Source: Zavarzinella sp. (GTDB taxonomy: Bacteria > Planctomycetota > Planctomycetia > Gemmatales > Gemmataceae). From it: a DNA stretch of 64,000 nt. Of this stretch, positions 44,586-53,857 are shown in pieces. The DNA lies in NCBI GenBank assembly GCA_041399155.1, contig JAWKTI010000005.1, positions 329,140-393,139 of the forward strand. Direction: 5' to 3'. Below the pieces are notes generated by a model. The model was not told the origin of the DNA, did no database searches, and saw only the letters and a program-made list of their open reading frames with translations. The stretch's first letter is position 1; each line of letters begins with the position of its first letter. The translations under genes were made by a program, and so were the position numbers.

Positions 44586-45590
44586 ATGCGACCTCTCTCT
44601 CGCACGCGGGGTGGTTTTACCCTGATTGAATTGTTGGTGGTTATTGCGATTATCGCAATTTTGATTGGCTTGTTGCTTCCCGCAGTACAGAAAGTACGCG
44701 AAGCTGCCAATCGCTCAAAATGTTCGAACAATTTGAAACAGATCGGCTTGGCACTGCACAACTATCAAGATGTTAACGGACGTTTCCCACTGGGTGCTCC
44801 CGATGATGACGGCCGTAGTTGGTCGTGGCGAGTGCGTATTCTTGCACAAATGGAGCAAGATAACATTCTCAATTTGATGAATGCCGATACTGTTAATTTC
44901 TACAATCCTCCCAATGATGGGATTCCTAACAACTTTTTCAATAATCTTGCCGGTCAAAACATCGATGGAATCGCAGCAAGTGAAATTAACGGGAAAGTTA
45001 ACAACTTTGCTGGTGCTCCTTCTCGTGTAGTCTCTTCGTTTGTTTGTCCGAGCAGTTCATTGCCCGAACGGGATAATGGAGGTTACGCAAAGTCGGATTA
45101 CGCAGGTAACTCAGGAAACCGAGTTGGCTGGACAGGTTCTTGGAACGGTTGTGCATCTGCAAAGGGATCTCTGCAAAACGGGATTCTGCTGTATTCGAAT
45201 GATAACGTAAACAACTGGGTTGTTCGCTTCGCAGACGTTACCGACGGTCTCAGCAATACGGTGGTGGTTGGCGAAATTGGCCGTAGCCAAAACTTACACA
45301 CGAGTAACGTCGGTGATGGTGTTTACCCTGCATGGGTTGGCGGGAATGATAACGGCGGCTGTAACGGCTTTAGAACTGGTGGTAACCAACTCCGCATTAT
45401 GGATGCCACGTTCCGCTTGAACCTGCAAACAGGTGAAGAATCGAATGCCAGCTTCGGCAGTTACCACACCAATGGTGCTAACTTTGCACTGGGTGATGGT
45501 TCTGTGAAGTTTGTCAGCAACAGCATCAACCCTGTTGTCTACTCCGCAGTTGCCAGCCGTAACGGTGGCGAAGTTCAATCGTTCGAATAA
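44586..45590 (+). CDS. DUF1559 protein with type IV prepilin-like signal
   Basis: 334 aa; ATG preceded by GAGGAG. GFTLIELLVVIAIIAILIG at residues 11-29 is a class III prepilin signal. VREAANRSKCSNNLKQIGLALHNYQ and a C-terminal ALGDGSVKFVSN complete the family pattern. Processed by prepilin peptidase and held at or beyond the membrane; function unproven. It stands alone between a promoter candidate and a strong terminator and has no lipoprotein partner, unlike the copies at 23779 and 49620. Confidence 0.95.
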   Translation: MRPLSRTRGGFTLIELLVVIAIIAILIGLLLPAVQKVREAANRSKCSNNLKQIGLALHNYQDVNGRFPLGAPDDDGRSWSWRVRILAQMEQDNILNLMNADTVNFYNPPNDGIPNNFFNNLAGQNIDGIAASEINGKVNNFAGAPSRVVSSFVCPSSSLPERDNGGYAKSDYAGNSGNRVGWTGSWNGCASAKGSLQNGILLYSNDNVNNWVVRFADVTDGLSNTVVVGEIGRSQNLHTSNVGDGVYPAWVGGNDNGGCNGFRTGGNQLRIMDATFRLNLQTGEESNASFGSYHTNGANFALGDGSVKFVSNSINPVVYSAVASRNGGEVQSFE

Positions 45591-45623
45591 TTCGGCGTAA
45601 AGTTACGATCTCTTTTCAACATC

Positions 45624-45657
45624 AGCCTGTAAATCCATGTGGTTTGCAGGCTTTTTT
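45624..45657 (+). terminator. Rho-independent terminator after DUF1559 gene
   Basis: Arms AGCCTGTAAA and TTTGCAGGCT pair with one G-T wobble around a 9-nt loop, and T6 follows. Confidence 0.85.
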
Positions 45658-45698
45658 CATTCCCGTTCGGAAGCTGCTTGTTATAACATCCCTTTCTG

Positions 45699-46694
45699 AT
45701 GGAACTTAGGCAAATGCAGCAGCCGTGTTTGTATTGCGGGTCAGTGGAAACAGAGCCCTATCTTAATGACTTACAGGATCGTCTGAACCATGTGCAAGGC
45801 AGTTGGAACTGGCGACGATGCTCCCAATGTGGCAGTGGGGTGCTGGATCCGTTCCCAAAGTTAGAAGATATCGCTAGTTTTTACCCGCCTGTGTATACTT
45901 TTGGCAGCGGTAAGTCAGAACAGGGCTCCCTGCGACAACTCCTTTCCAAACTGGAATACACCTGCTTTTTTCTTCCGCAATATGAAGGACAGGCCCGAGC
46001 AATTTTACGCCAGACCGGATTGCTCTACCGACCGGATGCCACAATGCTTGATGTGGGGTGTGGCAGTGGGCTGCGGCTGAAATCGTACCAGAATCTTGGT
46101 TTAAAGGTGACAGGGATGGATTTTGAGCAGTCCGCTGTCGACTACGTGGCATCCACCTTGAAAATACCTGCCGTCTGTACTGATATCCCAGGGCTTCGTA
46201 ACTCCTTTCGCCCAAATAGTTTTGATCTGATTACCGCTTTCCAGGTGATTGAGCATGTGCCTGATATTCACGAATTCTTAGAAACCATTCATTTATTGCT
46301 TCGCCCCGGTGGTTGGGCAGTGATTACCACGCCTTTAATCGATGGTGCAAACGCACATATGTTTGGAAACCGCTGGGTGGCAGCAACGGAAATCCCCAGG
46401 CACCTGTCGCTGGCTTCGCAAAAGGGGCTCACAGGGGCTCTTCATCGTAACTCCTTTCTAGATATTAACTTACAGGCAGATACGCTCTGGATGAATGCGG
46501 GCTGCTTTGGTCTGTCTGCTGTGCCAGGTGCGGCAACCACCCATTTTCACAGCGGTGGGAAACTTTCTGCCATTGCAAAACGTGCTGCCGGTGCGATGGC
46601 AGCGTTTGCGGGCATTCCTTACTGCTGGGTAGAATCACGCATTTGGCAAAAACCGTCTATTGGGATGGTTTACGGCAGGAAACCACTGGAATGA
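45699..46694 (+). CDS. SAM-dependent methyltransferase with N-terminal zinc ribbon
   Basis: 331 aa. An N-terminal zinc ribbon (CLYCGSVE ... CSQCGSGVLDPFP) is followed by a class I methyltransferase core: MLDVGCGSGLRLKSYQNLG (motif I), VTGMDFEQ (motif II) and DLITAFQVIEHVPD (motif IV). Zinc-ribbon methyltransferases of this type are frequent in glycan clusters and modify sugars or lipids. It overlaps the next glycosyltransferase gene by ATGA, supporting that context. ATG at 45714 is an alternative start. Confidence 0.88.
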   Translation: MELRQMQQPCLYCGSVETEPYLNDLQDRLNHVQGSWNWRRCSQCGSGVLDPFPKLEDIASFYPPVYTFGSGKSEQGSLRQLLSKLEYTCFFLPQYEGQARAILRQTGLLYRPDATMLDVGCGSGLRLKSYQNLGLKVTGMDFEQSAVDYVASTLKIPAVCTDIPGLRNSFRPNSFDLITAFQVIEHVPDIHEFLETIHLLLRPGGWAVITTPLIDGANAHMFGNRWVAATEIPRHLSLASQKGLTGALHRNSFLDINLQADTLWMNAGCFGLSAVPGAATTHFHSGGKLSAIAKRAAGAMAAFAGIPYCWVESRIWQKPSIGMVYGRKPLE

Positions 46695-47596
46695 GTCAAC
46701 TACCCTGCCTGACAATTGCTATTCCTTACTACAAAGGTAGGGATTATTTGCTGCAAGCGGTGCTCAGTGTGTTACAGCAGCAAGATTCTGATTGGCATTT
46801 GATTATTGTTGATGATGCAGGCCCGGAATCTGCTCAAACAGAAATCGAGGCGCTCAATCATCCCCAGGTGCGGTATTACCGCAACGAACAGAACGTGGGA
46901 ATGGCTCGCAACTGGAGCAGGTGCCTCGACCTGGCGGAAACGGAATTGGTCACCTTGTTGCATGGTGATGACCGCCTGCTGCCCAATTATGTGGGCATGA
47001 TGCGTCGATATGCCCACCGGAATCCCGATGCGGCAGCGTTATACTGTAATGCGGAAATCATCAATGATCAAAATCAGAAGTGCTTTTCCGCACCGGACCT
47101 GTTCAAATATGTGCTGCGGCCTTATCGCAACCGCGTGGGGAAACTTACCGGTCAGGCTGGCTTAAAAGCACTGTTTCGTGGCAATTTTATCATGTGCCCC
47201 ACAATCTGTTACCGTAAGTCAATGCTGACTGGTAATCGCTTCGATCCCATATGGAAAATGGTGCTGGATCACGAGTTTACCACGCGATTGCTGTTGCAGG
47301 GCAAGCACCTGGTTAGCATTCCAGACGCGGGTTACCAGTATCGTCGACATCAGGTGAATGCCACCAACATTTACACTGCCAGCTTATTACGATTTGAAGA
47401 AGAGGTGCGATTTTATAAGCTTCGCATCCCACAATTACGAGCGGTGGGGATGGAAAATGCTGCCACCGTGGCAGAGCATATGAGAATAATTCTCATGAAT
47501 TTGGCGTTTTGCGTGGTTCAGGATGCTGCACGTGGCAAGCTGGGGGCCGCCTGGCAGAAAATCAAGTATGCTCTGGATTCTGGCTTGTTGGGATAG
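46691..47596 (+). CDS. Glycosyltransferase family 2
   Basis: 301 aa from ATG at 46691 (ATGA overlap with the methyltransferase); the longer frame from 46643 is rejected. GT-A fold: LTIAIPYYKGRDYLLQAV, LIIVDDAG, and LLHGDDRLLP with the metal-binding acidic pair. WKMVLDHEFTTRLLLQG contributes the C-terminal Asp base region. Transfers a sugar from a nucleotide donor in the cytoplasm. Its 3' end overlaps the convergent DUF2304 gene by 35 bp. A 17-bp palindrome (47480-47496) resembling the dyad elsewhere lies inside the gene. Confidence 0.9.
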   Translation: MSQLPCLTIAIPYYKGRDYLLQAVLSVLQQQDSDWHLIIVDDAGPESAQTEIEALNHPQVRYYRNEQNVGMARNWSRCLDLAETELVTLLHGDDRLLPNYVGMMRRYAHRNPDAAALYCNAEIINDQNQKCFSAPDLFKYVLRPYRNRVGKLTGQAGLKALFRGNFIMCPTICYRKSMLTGNRFDPIWKMVLDHEFTTRLLLQGKHLVSIPDAGYQYRRHQVNATNIYTASLLRFEEEVRFYKLRIPQLRAVGMENAATVAEHMRIILMNLAFCVVQDAARGKLGAAWQKIKYALDSGLLG

Positions 47597-47945
47597 GAAG
47601 ATGGTCAGTGGGCTGATTCTCAGCGTTATTGATTGCAATGTGCCGGATCAGATCTGTAATCTGGCGTTCCAGTTTTACGATTCGCCCGTAAAAGTGAAAA
47701 GCAGTTCCGATCGAAGCAAACACGAACAGATACAGGACTAAGTCGGTTCCTCGAGAGATACCGACGCTGTTCGCCAGTCGCACAGTAATATCAGGTGAAC
47801 GCACCGCAACTGCTGCCAGGAACCAAATAAGGCAACGAATCACTCGGTCCAACCGCAGGCGTGGGGCACTGCGTATCAGCGCCACACAATCCCAGATGAA
47901 CAGCAGACTTAAAGTGGGTAAAGCAATCCATTGAAATAGGTTCAC
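47562..47945 (-). CDS. DUF2304 membrane protein
   Basis: 127 aa. Two or three membrane segments (LFQWIALPTLSLLFIWDCVAL; LIWFLAAVAV; DLVLYLFVFASIGTAFHFY) and the short cytoplasmic tail KLERQITDLIRHIAI fit DUF2304. These proteins usually sit beside a dolichol-phosphate-mannose-synthase-like glycosyltransferase, as here (start overlaps the upstream gene by 4 bp), and are thought to help lipid-linked sugar transfer. The 3' end overlaps a convergent gene. Confidence 0.85.
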   Translation of the reverse strand: MNLFQWIALPTLSLLFIWDCVALIRSAPRLRLDRVIRCLIWFLAAVAVRSPDITVRLANSVGISRGTDLVLYLFVFASIGTAFHFYGRIVKLERQITDLIRHIAINNAENQPTDHLPIPTSQNPEHT

Positions 47946-48646
47946 CCAACAAGCCTCCCCATCACCAACTGGGCGACAATCCGAAACGCATTCCAGGAAC
48001 TCTGGCCTTTCGCCAATGTGTCCGCATTGTAACGAATCGTCACTGGCACTTCTTCAAACCGTAAGTCGTGTGTGCGGATTTCGTCCAGGATTTCCGAAGC
48101 GTGGGCCATGCGATTCTGTCGAATTCGGATCTTTTCTGCCGCATTTCGGGAAAGCACCCGAAAACCATTGTGGGCATCGGTAACCTTCACACGAGAAAAT
48201 ACACGGGTGAAAATCACCCCACCTTTCAGAACCAGTTTTCTGCTCAGTGGGATGTTTTCTGTGGCACCCAAAAACCGCGAGCCAAGTGTGACATCGACGC
48301 GTTTTTGCAGCACCGGCTCAAGCACCTGGGGGATTTCATTGGCTGCGTGCTGGCCATCAGCATCGAACGTGCAGATATAATGGGCACCTTGCCGCAATGC
48401 GTACTGAATCCCAGTTTGCAGTGCGGCACCCTGACCACAATTGAGCACATGCCGTAAGGTATGAATTCCAAAGGACTTAGCACTCAAGTAGGTGTCATCA
48501 GCCGAGCCGTCGTCGACCACAACAATGTTGCGGTAGCCGTGCTGTTGCAGACCAGCAATAGTATTGCCGATTCGCTTCGATTCGTTGTAGGCAGCAATGA
48601 CAATCCACAAATCTTTGTTCGGCATCGGTTTCGCGTGCTCAGACAT
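47942..48646 (-). CDS. Glycosyltransferase family 2 (polyprenyl-phosphate sugar transferase-like)
   Basis: 234 aa from ATG at 48646; the frame extends to 48769. GT-A motifs: VIAAYNESKRIGNTIAGL, IVVVDDGSADDTYL, and CTFDADGQHAANEIP with the DxD metal site; LGSRFLGA follows. The pattern matches dolichol-phosphate mannose/glucose synthases. It would load a sugar onto a polyprenyl phosphate carrier at the cytoplasmic membrane face. Translationally coupled to the DUF2304 gene (4-bp overlap). Confidence 0.92.
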   Translation of the reverse strand: MSEHAKPMPNKDLWIVIAAYNESKRIGNTIAGLQQHGYRNIVVVDDGSADDTYLSAKSFGIHTLRHVLNCGQGAALQTGIQYALRQGAHYICTFDADGQHAANEIPQVLEPVLQKRVDVTLGSRFLGATENIPLSRKLVLKGGVIFTRVFSRVKVTDAHNGFRVLSRNAAEKIRIRQNRMAHASEILDEIRTHDLRFEEVPVTIRYNADTLAKGQSSWNAFRIVAQLVMGRLVG

Positions 48647-48789
48647 CCTGACAACCTTTTGAATATATAAGCCCCACCCATCATCAGTTGGCTCAAACAT
48701 GATCCAGATCTGGTGGGGATTATTCCCAAAAACAGGAAAATTTGTCCACCAGAGAAAATTAAGGCTCAAATAAAAGCATGCATGACGAA

Positions 48790-49308
48790 TTATGACAATA
48801 ATTTCATGAATGCTACTGTGAACGCGGGGAGATCGTCTGGCTTCCTGGCAGTCACCAGATTGCCATCAACAACGGTTTCCTGATCCACATAGGTGGCACC
48901 TGCATTGACAACATCGTCTTTGATCGCAAAGAAGCAGGTGGCAGTTTTTCCACGCAGGGCAGTGGTGCTGCAAAGCACCCATGGACCGTGGCAAATTGCA
49001 GCAATCGGTTTCCCTGCATCGTGCATTCCCTGCACAAATTGAATTAACGCTGGGACGCGGCGGATGTAATCGGGTGCGAAGCCGCCAGGAATGACAAGGC
49101 CGTCGTAATCACTTACAGATAAAGCACTTGCAGCAATTTCGCTCTTGGCAGGATAGCCCAGCTTACTTGGGTAATTCGTGCCGGATTCCGGCCCCACCAG
49201 GTGCACGGTTGCCCCCGCTTCTTTCAGGCGATAGTAGGGGTACCATACTTCCAGTTCCTGGTATTGCTGCTCCACAAAAACTGCAATTCTTTTTCCTTGC
49301 AAGTTCAT
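48790..49308 (-). CDS. DJ-1/PfpI family protein (YhbO-like)
   Basis: 172 aa; AAGGAG 7 nt before the ATG. The nucleophile elbow AAICHGPW has Cys at residue 106 next to His, and GLVIPGGFAPD and E20 complete the conserved site. Family members are deglycases/proteases or stress chaperones; E. coli YhbO and archaeal PfpI are nearest in layout. Cytoplasmic. Monocistronic, divergent from a DUF1559 gene. Confidence 0.92.
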   Translation of the reverse strand: MNLQGKRIAVFVEQQYQELEVWYPYYRLKEAGATVHLVGPESGTNYPSKLGYPAKSEIAASALSVSDYDGLVIPGGFAPDYIRRVPALIQFVQGMHDAGKPIAAICHGPWVLCSTTALRGKTATCFFAIKDDVVNAGATYVDQETVVDGNLVTARKPDDLPAFTVAFMKLLS

Positions 49309-49535
49309 TGATTAACTCCTTGATAAGGCCTTATTGTATACCCTGCGGTGCCTGAAACCTGCCAAAAACGGGAAACTAACCCGATAAAACGGTTTCAATT
49401 GGGCGATCAGTTGAATGCAATCGTTTATCCAGGTGTGAGTGTCAAACGAACGCGGATCTAACACCAAAGGCGTGAGAAAGTTTCATTAAAAATTCAACGA
49501 TTCTTCTCATTTTTGAAACTTCTGGAAAAACTCTC

Positions 49536-49565
49536 TTGTAGTTGGTTACGAGAACGGTGTATAAG
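49536..49565 (+). promoter_or_regulatory. Promoter candidate upstream of DUF1559 gene
   Basis: TTGTAG (49536-49541), 18-bp spacer, TATAAG (49560-49565), about 50 nt before the ATG. Modest match. The rest of the 49309-49619 gap shows no gene. Confidence 0.3.
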
Positions 49566-49619
49566 AGAAAATACACATCTTTGTGTGATGTACTTATTTA
49601 ACTTTGGGAGTTCTTTCCT

Positions 49620-50606
49620 ATGTTTTCCACTCTCCGGAAAAGAGCAGCCTTCACTTTGATTGAGCTGCTAGTTGTCATTGCGATTATCGCAATTCTGATT
49701 GGTTTGCTGTTGCCCGCCGTACAGAAAGTTCGGGAAGCAGCAAACCGTGCCAAGTGCACCAACAATTTAAAACAGTTGGGTATCGCTCTTCATGCATTCC
49801 ACGATGCAAATGGTGCATTGCCCCCAGGTGCTGAAGAACAGGTGTGTCCGCGCAGCAATTCCAACTGTACAACAGGTTTTTTTGCAGGTACCAGTTGGAT
49901 AGTTCACACTTTGCCTTACATAGAGCAAGATAATATCTATCGGCTTTACAATTTTGATCTTGCACATAACAACGCTGCAAACGGAACTGCAGTTGGGATG
50001 CAAGTTGTAAAGTCGATCTACTGTCCTTCTGGTCCAGATCCTTCAAAGTACAGAGATCCTAATGCTGGCACAACAAATAACCCATCTACCCACTACTATG
50101 GGATAATGGGGCCTGGAGATCTGATTGATAACGCACCGAATGTCGTGAACGGAGTAACTTACACCTACCGAGTCGGAAATGGTGCAACCAATGGTGCGTT
50201 TTCCGGTCATGGGATGCTGACACAATATCGGGATACCACAGGTAGTATTACAACAAAATACCGCATTCGATTAACTGATGTGACCGATGGCTTGACAAAT
50301 ACCATTATGGTAGGAGAGCGTTCGATTAATCTTCCTACAGGGCAAACGAACGATTACCGAAGCTGGATTCGTGGGAACAATGGTGGCAGTGGTGCAACCA
50401 AGTGCGTGACTTATCCGATTAATTCAACTAATTACAACGGTTCAAACAATTTTAACCACATCAGTATGGCGAGCCACCACACTGGTGGGTGTAACTTTGC
50501 TTTGGGTGATGGTTCGGTACGATTCATTCGTTCTTCAATTGCGCTGAACATCTACAAAGCATCTGCCAGCATTAACTCGGGCGAAGTGTTCGCTTTTGAT
50601 AACTAG
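49620..50606 (+). CDS. DUF1559 protein with type IV prepilin-like signal
   Basis: 328 aa; GGGAG upstream of the ATG. FTLIELLVVIAIIAILIG at residues 11-28 is the class III signal; VREAANRAKCTNNLKQLGIALH and FALGDGSVRFIRSS near the end match DUF1559. Co-transcribed with a lipoprotein gene starting 53 nt downstream. Secreted or membrane-held; function unproven. Very similar N-terminus to the copies at 23779 and 44586, with diverged bodies. Confidence 0.95.
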   Translation: MFSTLRKRAAFTLIELLVVIAIIAILIGLLLPAVQKVREAANRAKCTNNLKQLGIALHAFHDANGALPPGAEEQVCPRSNSNCTTGFFAGTSWIVHTLPYIEQDNIYRLYNFDLAHNNAANGTAVGMQVVKSIYCPSGPDPSKYRDPNAGTTNNPSTHYYGIMGPGDLIDNAPNVVNGVTYTYRVGNGATNGAFSGHGMLTQYRDTTGSITTKYRIRLTDVTDGLTNTIMVGERSINLPTGQTNDYRSWIRGNNGGSGATKCVTYPINSTNYNGSNNFNHISMASHHTGGCNFALGDGSVRFIRSSIALNIYKASASINSGEVFAFDN

Positions 50607-50659
50607 GCCTCGACTAACCAAAACTTTTCCTCTCTACTGGAGACATCAAGAGTAACTCG

Positions 50660-51139
50660 ATGTACCAATATTTAAAAAGCTATTGTCCGCGTATCTTCGC
50701 TGTTGTGCTGTTACTTGCCGCTACGAACGGCTGTAACAACAATGGCACGTACCGCATATCCGGGACTGTTGTCTTTGATGGAAAGCCTGTACCAAAAGGG
50801 AAGATTTATTTCATCCCCGATTCCTCGAAAGGAAATGAGGGTGTTACTGGCTACGCCAACATCATTAATGGGAAGTTTGATACCAGCTCCGAAGGGGGAG
50901 CAGGCTTTATCGGTGGGCCAACGATCATCGCCATTGAAGGTTTTGATCCCGATGCCCCACCTGATGCTCCCAAGCCAGGCGAAGAATCTACCGAAGCGAC
51001 CATCAAAGTGCTCTTTGCTCGTTATGAAATTGCTGAAGATTTGCCAAAAGAAAGCATTTCGGACAAAAAGTTTGATGTGCCTGCTTCTGCCAGCAAAGGC
51101 CCAACCAAAAAAGTGGATCCCAATTTTGTGAATCCTTAA
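50660..51139 (+). CDS. Small lipoprotein following DUF1559 gene
   Basis: 159 aa. Signal peptide with lipobox AATNGC (residues about 20-25). The mature part begins GTYRISGTVVFDGKPVPKGK, the same beta-sandwich opening as the lipoprotein at 23301, and ends with a proline- and lysine-rich tail. Probably lipid-anchored in the periplasm and linked to the DUF1559 protein encoded upstream. Function unknown. Confidence 0.8.
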   Translation: MYQYLKSYCPRIFAVVLLLAATNGCNNNGTYRISGTVVFDGKPVPKGKIYFIPDSSKGNEGVTGYANIINGKFDTSSEGGAGFIGGPTIIAIEGFDPDAPPDAPKPGEESTEATIKVLFARYEIAEDLPKESISDKKFDVPASASKGPTKKVDPNFVNP

Positions 51140-51252
51140 GTCTTTCAGTTTGCTCAATTTTGGTTCTGAAGAATCCGTTCCCAGCCATAGTTCGTATACC
51201 AAATAGGTAATTATTTCACGTGGCCTACCGAACGATTCATCCTTGACAAACT

Positions 51253-52548
51253 ATGACTTCTGATTCCCAGCCACCGGATAACGACCGGAAAAAAGCCCGT
51301 TCTGCGATGTTCATTGTCTTTTTCGTGGTCTTGATTGACCTTCTAGGCTTTGGCATTGTACTCCCGTTACTGCCTCGCATTTCGGAACAGTTATTGACCA
51401 CCGCAGCCGTTGCTACACAGTGGCACGGCCTGATCATCGGCGGGGTGCTTTCAGTCTTTTCATTGATGCAGTTTCTCGTCGCCCCGTTGTGGGGACAGGT
51501 TTCGGATCGAATCGGCCGCCGGCCAGTGTTGCTGATCGGTCTGGTAGGTTCTGTCGTCTTCTACATCCTTTTTGGTGTGGCATGCACGTTGATTGCCACA
51601 AAGCCACAACTCGCCCTGATATTAATGTTTGTTTCCCGCTTTGGTGCAGGTATTGCCGGAGCCACAATTTCAACCGCCCAAGCGGTGATTGCAGATTGCA
51701 CACCAAAAGAAAAACGTTCTCACGGTATGGCAATGATTGGTATCGCCTTTGGTGTGGGCTTCACCATCGGACCGATCATTGCTGGTGTCGCGCTGGCAAT
51801 CATGCCCAACAATCTGGAGTTAACAGGTTATTTTGCTGCGGGCCTGTCGTTCATTGCGTTATTGATGGGATTGCGGATGTTGCCGGAAACAAGAAAATTC
51901 GGCAATCATTCTGCAAGACGTGGCTGGATCGATACCAAAGGTATGTTCAACACACTGAAAACCCCCACCGTGGGGCTTTTGGTGCTTATTTTCTTCCTTG
52001 CCACATTTGGCTTTGCCAAGTTCGAAAGTACATTGGCGCTGCTTACTGGCGATTTTGGCTACGACATCCGCGATAACTTCTGGATTTTTGCCTATGTGGG
52101 CTTTGTGCTGATGTTGACCCAGGGGTTGTTGTACCGCCGGATGGTGAAAAAACTGTTCGAAGTGCGGATGATGCAACTAGGGCTGGTCTTCATGTTTGTG
52201 GGATTACTGTTTCTTGCAACGGTTGCTGTGTGGCAGGCCGCACCCGCCCGCCAATTGCTGTTTTTTGTGGCACTTGCAGTGGGCGTGGTTGGTTTTGCAT
52301 TTCTAACGCCATCTGTACAAGCATTGATTTCCATTCGCTCTGACCCGAACCGTCAAGGCGAGGTGTTGGGTGTGAATCAGGCATTTTCGGCTCTGGCCCG
52401 TATTCTCGGACCTGTAGTGGGAATTGTCCTTTTCAAGGCACACTCTTCCCACATTCTACCCTATGTCGCTGCGGGCCTGCTGATGTTGCCCGTATTTGCG
52501 ATGCTGCCAAAAATCAAACGCACTCCGGCAGAAAAAGCTGCCAGTTGA
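51253..52548 (+). CDS. MFS transporter (TetA/drug-efflux-like)
   Basis: 431 aa, about 12 membrane segments. The N-terminal DLLGFGIVLPLLPRISEQL and the motif A loop GQVSDRIGRRPVLLIGL are typical of the 12-segment drug:H+ antiporter and TetA-like family. A central cytoplasmic loop splits the two halves. Exports small molecules using the proton gradient; substrate not predictable. No regulator adjacent. Followed 42 nt later by a small membrane protein. Confidence 0.92.
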   Translation: MTSDSQPPDNDRKKARSAMFIVFFVVLIDLLGFGIVLPLLPRISEQLLTTAAVATQWHGLIIGGVLSVFSLMQFLVAPLWGQVSDRIGRRPVLLIGLVGSVVFYILFGVACTLIATKPQLALILMFVSRFGAGIAGATISTAQAVIADCTPKEKRSHGMAMIGIAFGVGFTIGPIIAGVALAIMPNNLELTGYFAAGLSFIALLMGLRMLPETRKFGNHSARRGWIDTKGMFNTLKTPTVGLLVLIFFLATFGFAKFESTLALLTGDFGYDIRDNFWIFAYVGFVLMLTQGLLYRRMVKKLFEVRMMQLGLVFMFVGLLFLATVAVWQAAPARQLLFFVALAVGVVGFAFLTPSVQALISIRSDPNRQGEVLGVNQAFSALARILGPVVGIVLFKAHSSHILPYVAAGLLMLPVFAMLPKIKRTPAEKAAS

Positions 52549-52590
52549 TTTTCTGAGTGGCTGACTATTAATAAATGAGGAGATTTTCAT

Positions 52591-52974
52591 ATGCCGTTGA
52601 TTTCAATTGTAATTGGTAGTTTGTTGGTTGCTGTGGGCTGCCTTGGTTACTACCAACCTGATTTACTGGGTGAAAACGACCCAACTAAATTGTCGAAAAC
52701 TGCTCTGATTCCTGCAGGTATCGGTGGGGTGCTGATTCTCTGTGGATTGATTGTGCTTGCCGCACCGAAGTTGCGAAAGCATGTAATGCACCTTGCCGCA
52801 CTGGTGGGCTTGATTGGTGCAGCTGGTGGCTTTATGCCGTTGCAACGATCCGGCTTTGACTTCAAAAAAGCGTCAGCCATTTCAGGTGCGGCGATGATCG
52901 GCCTTTGCCTGCTATTTTTACTGCTGTGTATCCGCTCGTTTATTGCAGCGAGACGTGCACGCACGAATGGCTGA
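52591..52974 (+). CDS. Small four-segment membrane protein
   Basis: 127 aa; GAGGAG 8 nt upstream of ATG. Hydrophobic segments at about residues 4-22, 42-58, 66-84 and 98-117, in a hairpin-like layout resembling small TMEM14-like proteins (weak resemblance). Ends with a basic tail. May be co-transcribed with the transporter. Unknown function. Confidence 0.7.
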   Translation: MPLISIVIGSLLVAVGCLGYYQPDLLGENDPTKLSKTALIPAGIGGVLILCGLIVLAAPKLRKHVMHLAALVGLIGAAGGFMPLQRSGFDFKKASAISGAAMIGLCLLFLLLCIRSFIAARRARTNG

Positions 52975-52996
52975 AGCATGTCAAAATGAGTTTTTA

Positions 52997-53827
52997 TTAA
53001 TCAATTTCCGGACGTGGTCGATTTGACCAGGTATTTGGTGTGGCACAGCCTCGAACCCAAATTCCCTTTTCGTACCAGTTCAGCCCCGCAACAACATCTG
53101 CAGAACAGTATCGTAACGTTAACCCGCACCGTCGACGTGGGGACTGATTTCCCTCGGATGCATGCAGCAACAAATCGGAATGCAGCGAACATTCCCCAGC
53201 ACGCAAAGCAACATCAATCGGTGTGCCGTATTGTTCAACATTTTGTACTGTCTGGTTCAGCACCTGGAGTTCAGTATGTTCACTAAGTTGATAAGTTAAG
53301 TGACCAAAATGGTGGCTACCCGGGATATACTGCATACAGGCATTTTCACGGTCAGCATCGTCAATAGCCAACCACACAGTCACAGCTTTGCTCGGTGTCA
53401 AAGGCCAATAACTGGCATCCTGGTGCCAGGCAACAATTTTCCCATCGTGGGGCATTTTGCAGAAAAAGTGCGATCCCCATGCAATCACATTTTCACCCAG
53501 CAAGTCGGCAACCAGTGCCACGATTTTTGGATTTGTCAGGATGTCGTAGACTTTGCCAAAACGCGCGTGGGCCGTGCTGATCGAATAACTATTCCCACCC
53601 CGTGCGATTTCCTGCTGCAGTAATTCATCGAAGTAAGTTCTTATTTCGCCAATAGTTACGTCGTCGAATATTCGAAACGGCTTTAAATAGCCCAATTGGT
53701 TAAACTGCTCTACCTGATCCACGGTCAGGGTTTGAGGCGTGGGGTTGATCACCGGATGAAAGTGCAGATCACGTTCCATCGTGGCAAGTTCATCCTGATC
53801 GGGGATTGTTTTTAGTTGATTAATCAT
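52997..53827 (-). CDS. Phytanoyl-CoA dioxygenase (PhyH) family protein
   Basis: 276 aa. Iron(II)/2-oxoglutarate dioxygenase motifs: H-x-D in AWHQDASYWPL, the distal His in LHSDLLLHASEGN, and the 2-oxoglutarate Arg in RRRCGLTLRY. Also FGSHH-type loop CMQYIPGSHHFG. Hydroxylates a small organic substrate; substrate not predictable. It begins 30 nt after the CoA-transferase gene and is likely third in its operon. Confidence 0.92.
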   Translation of the reverse strand: MINQLKTIPDQDELATMERDLHFHPVINPTPQTLTVDQVEQFNQLGYLKPFRIFDDVTIGEIRTYFDELLQQEIARGGNSYSISTAHARFGKVYDILTNPKIVALVADLLGENVIAWGSHFFCKMPHDGKIVAWHQDASYWPLTPSKAVTVWLAIDDADRENACMQYIPGSHHFGHLTYQLSEHTELQVLNQTVQNVEQYGTPIDVALRAGECSLHSDLLLHASEGNQSPRRRCGLTLRYCSADVVAGLNWYEKGIWVRGCATPNTWSNRPRPEID

Positions 53828-53857
53828 TGATTGTTATGTCATTAGTTGACACGATGG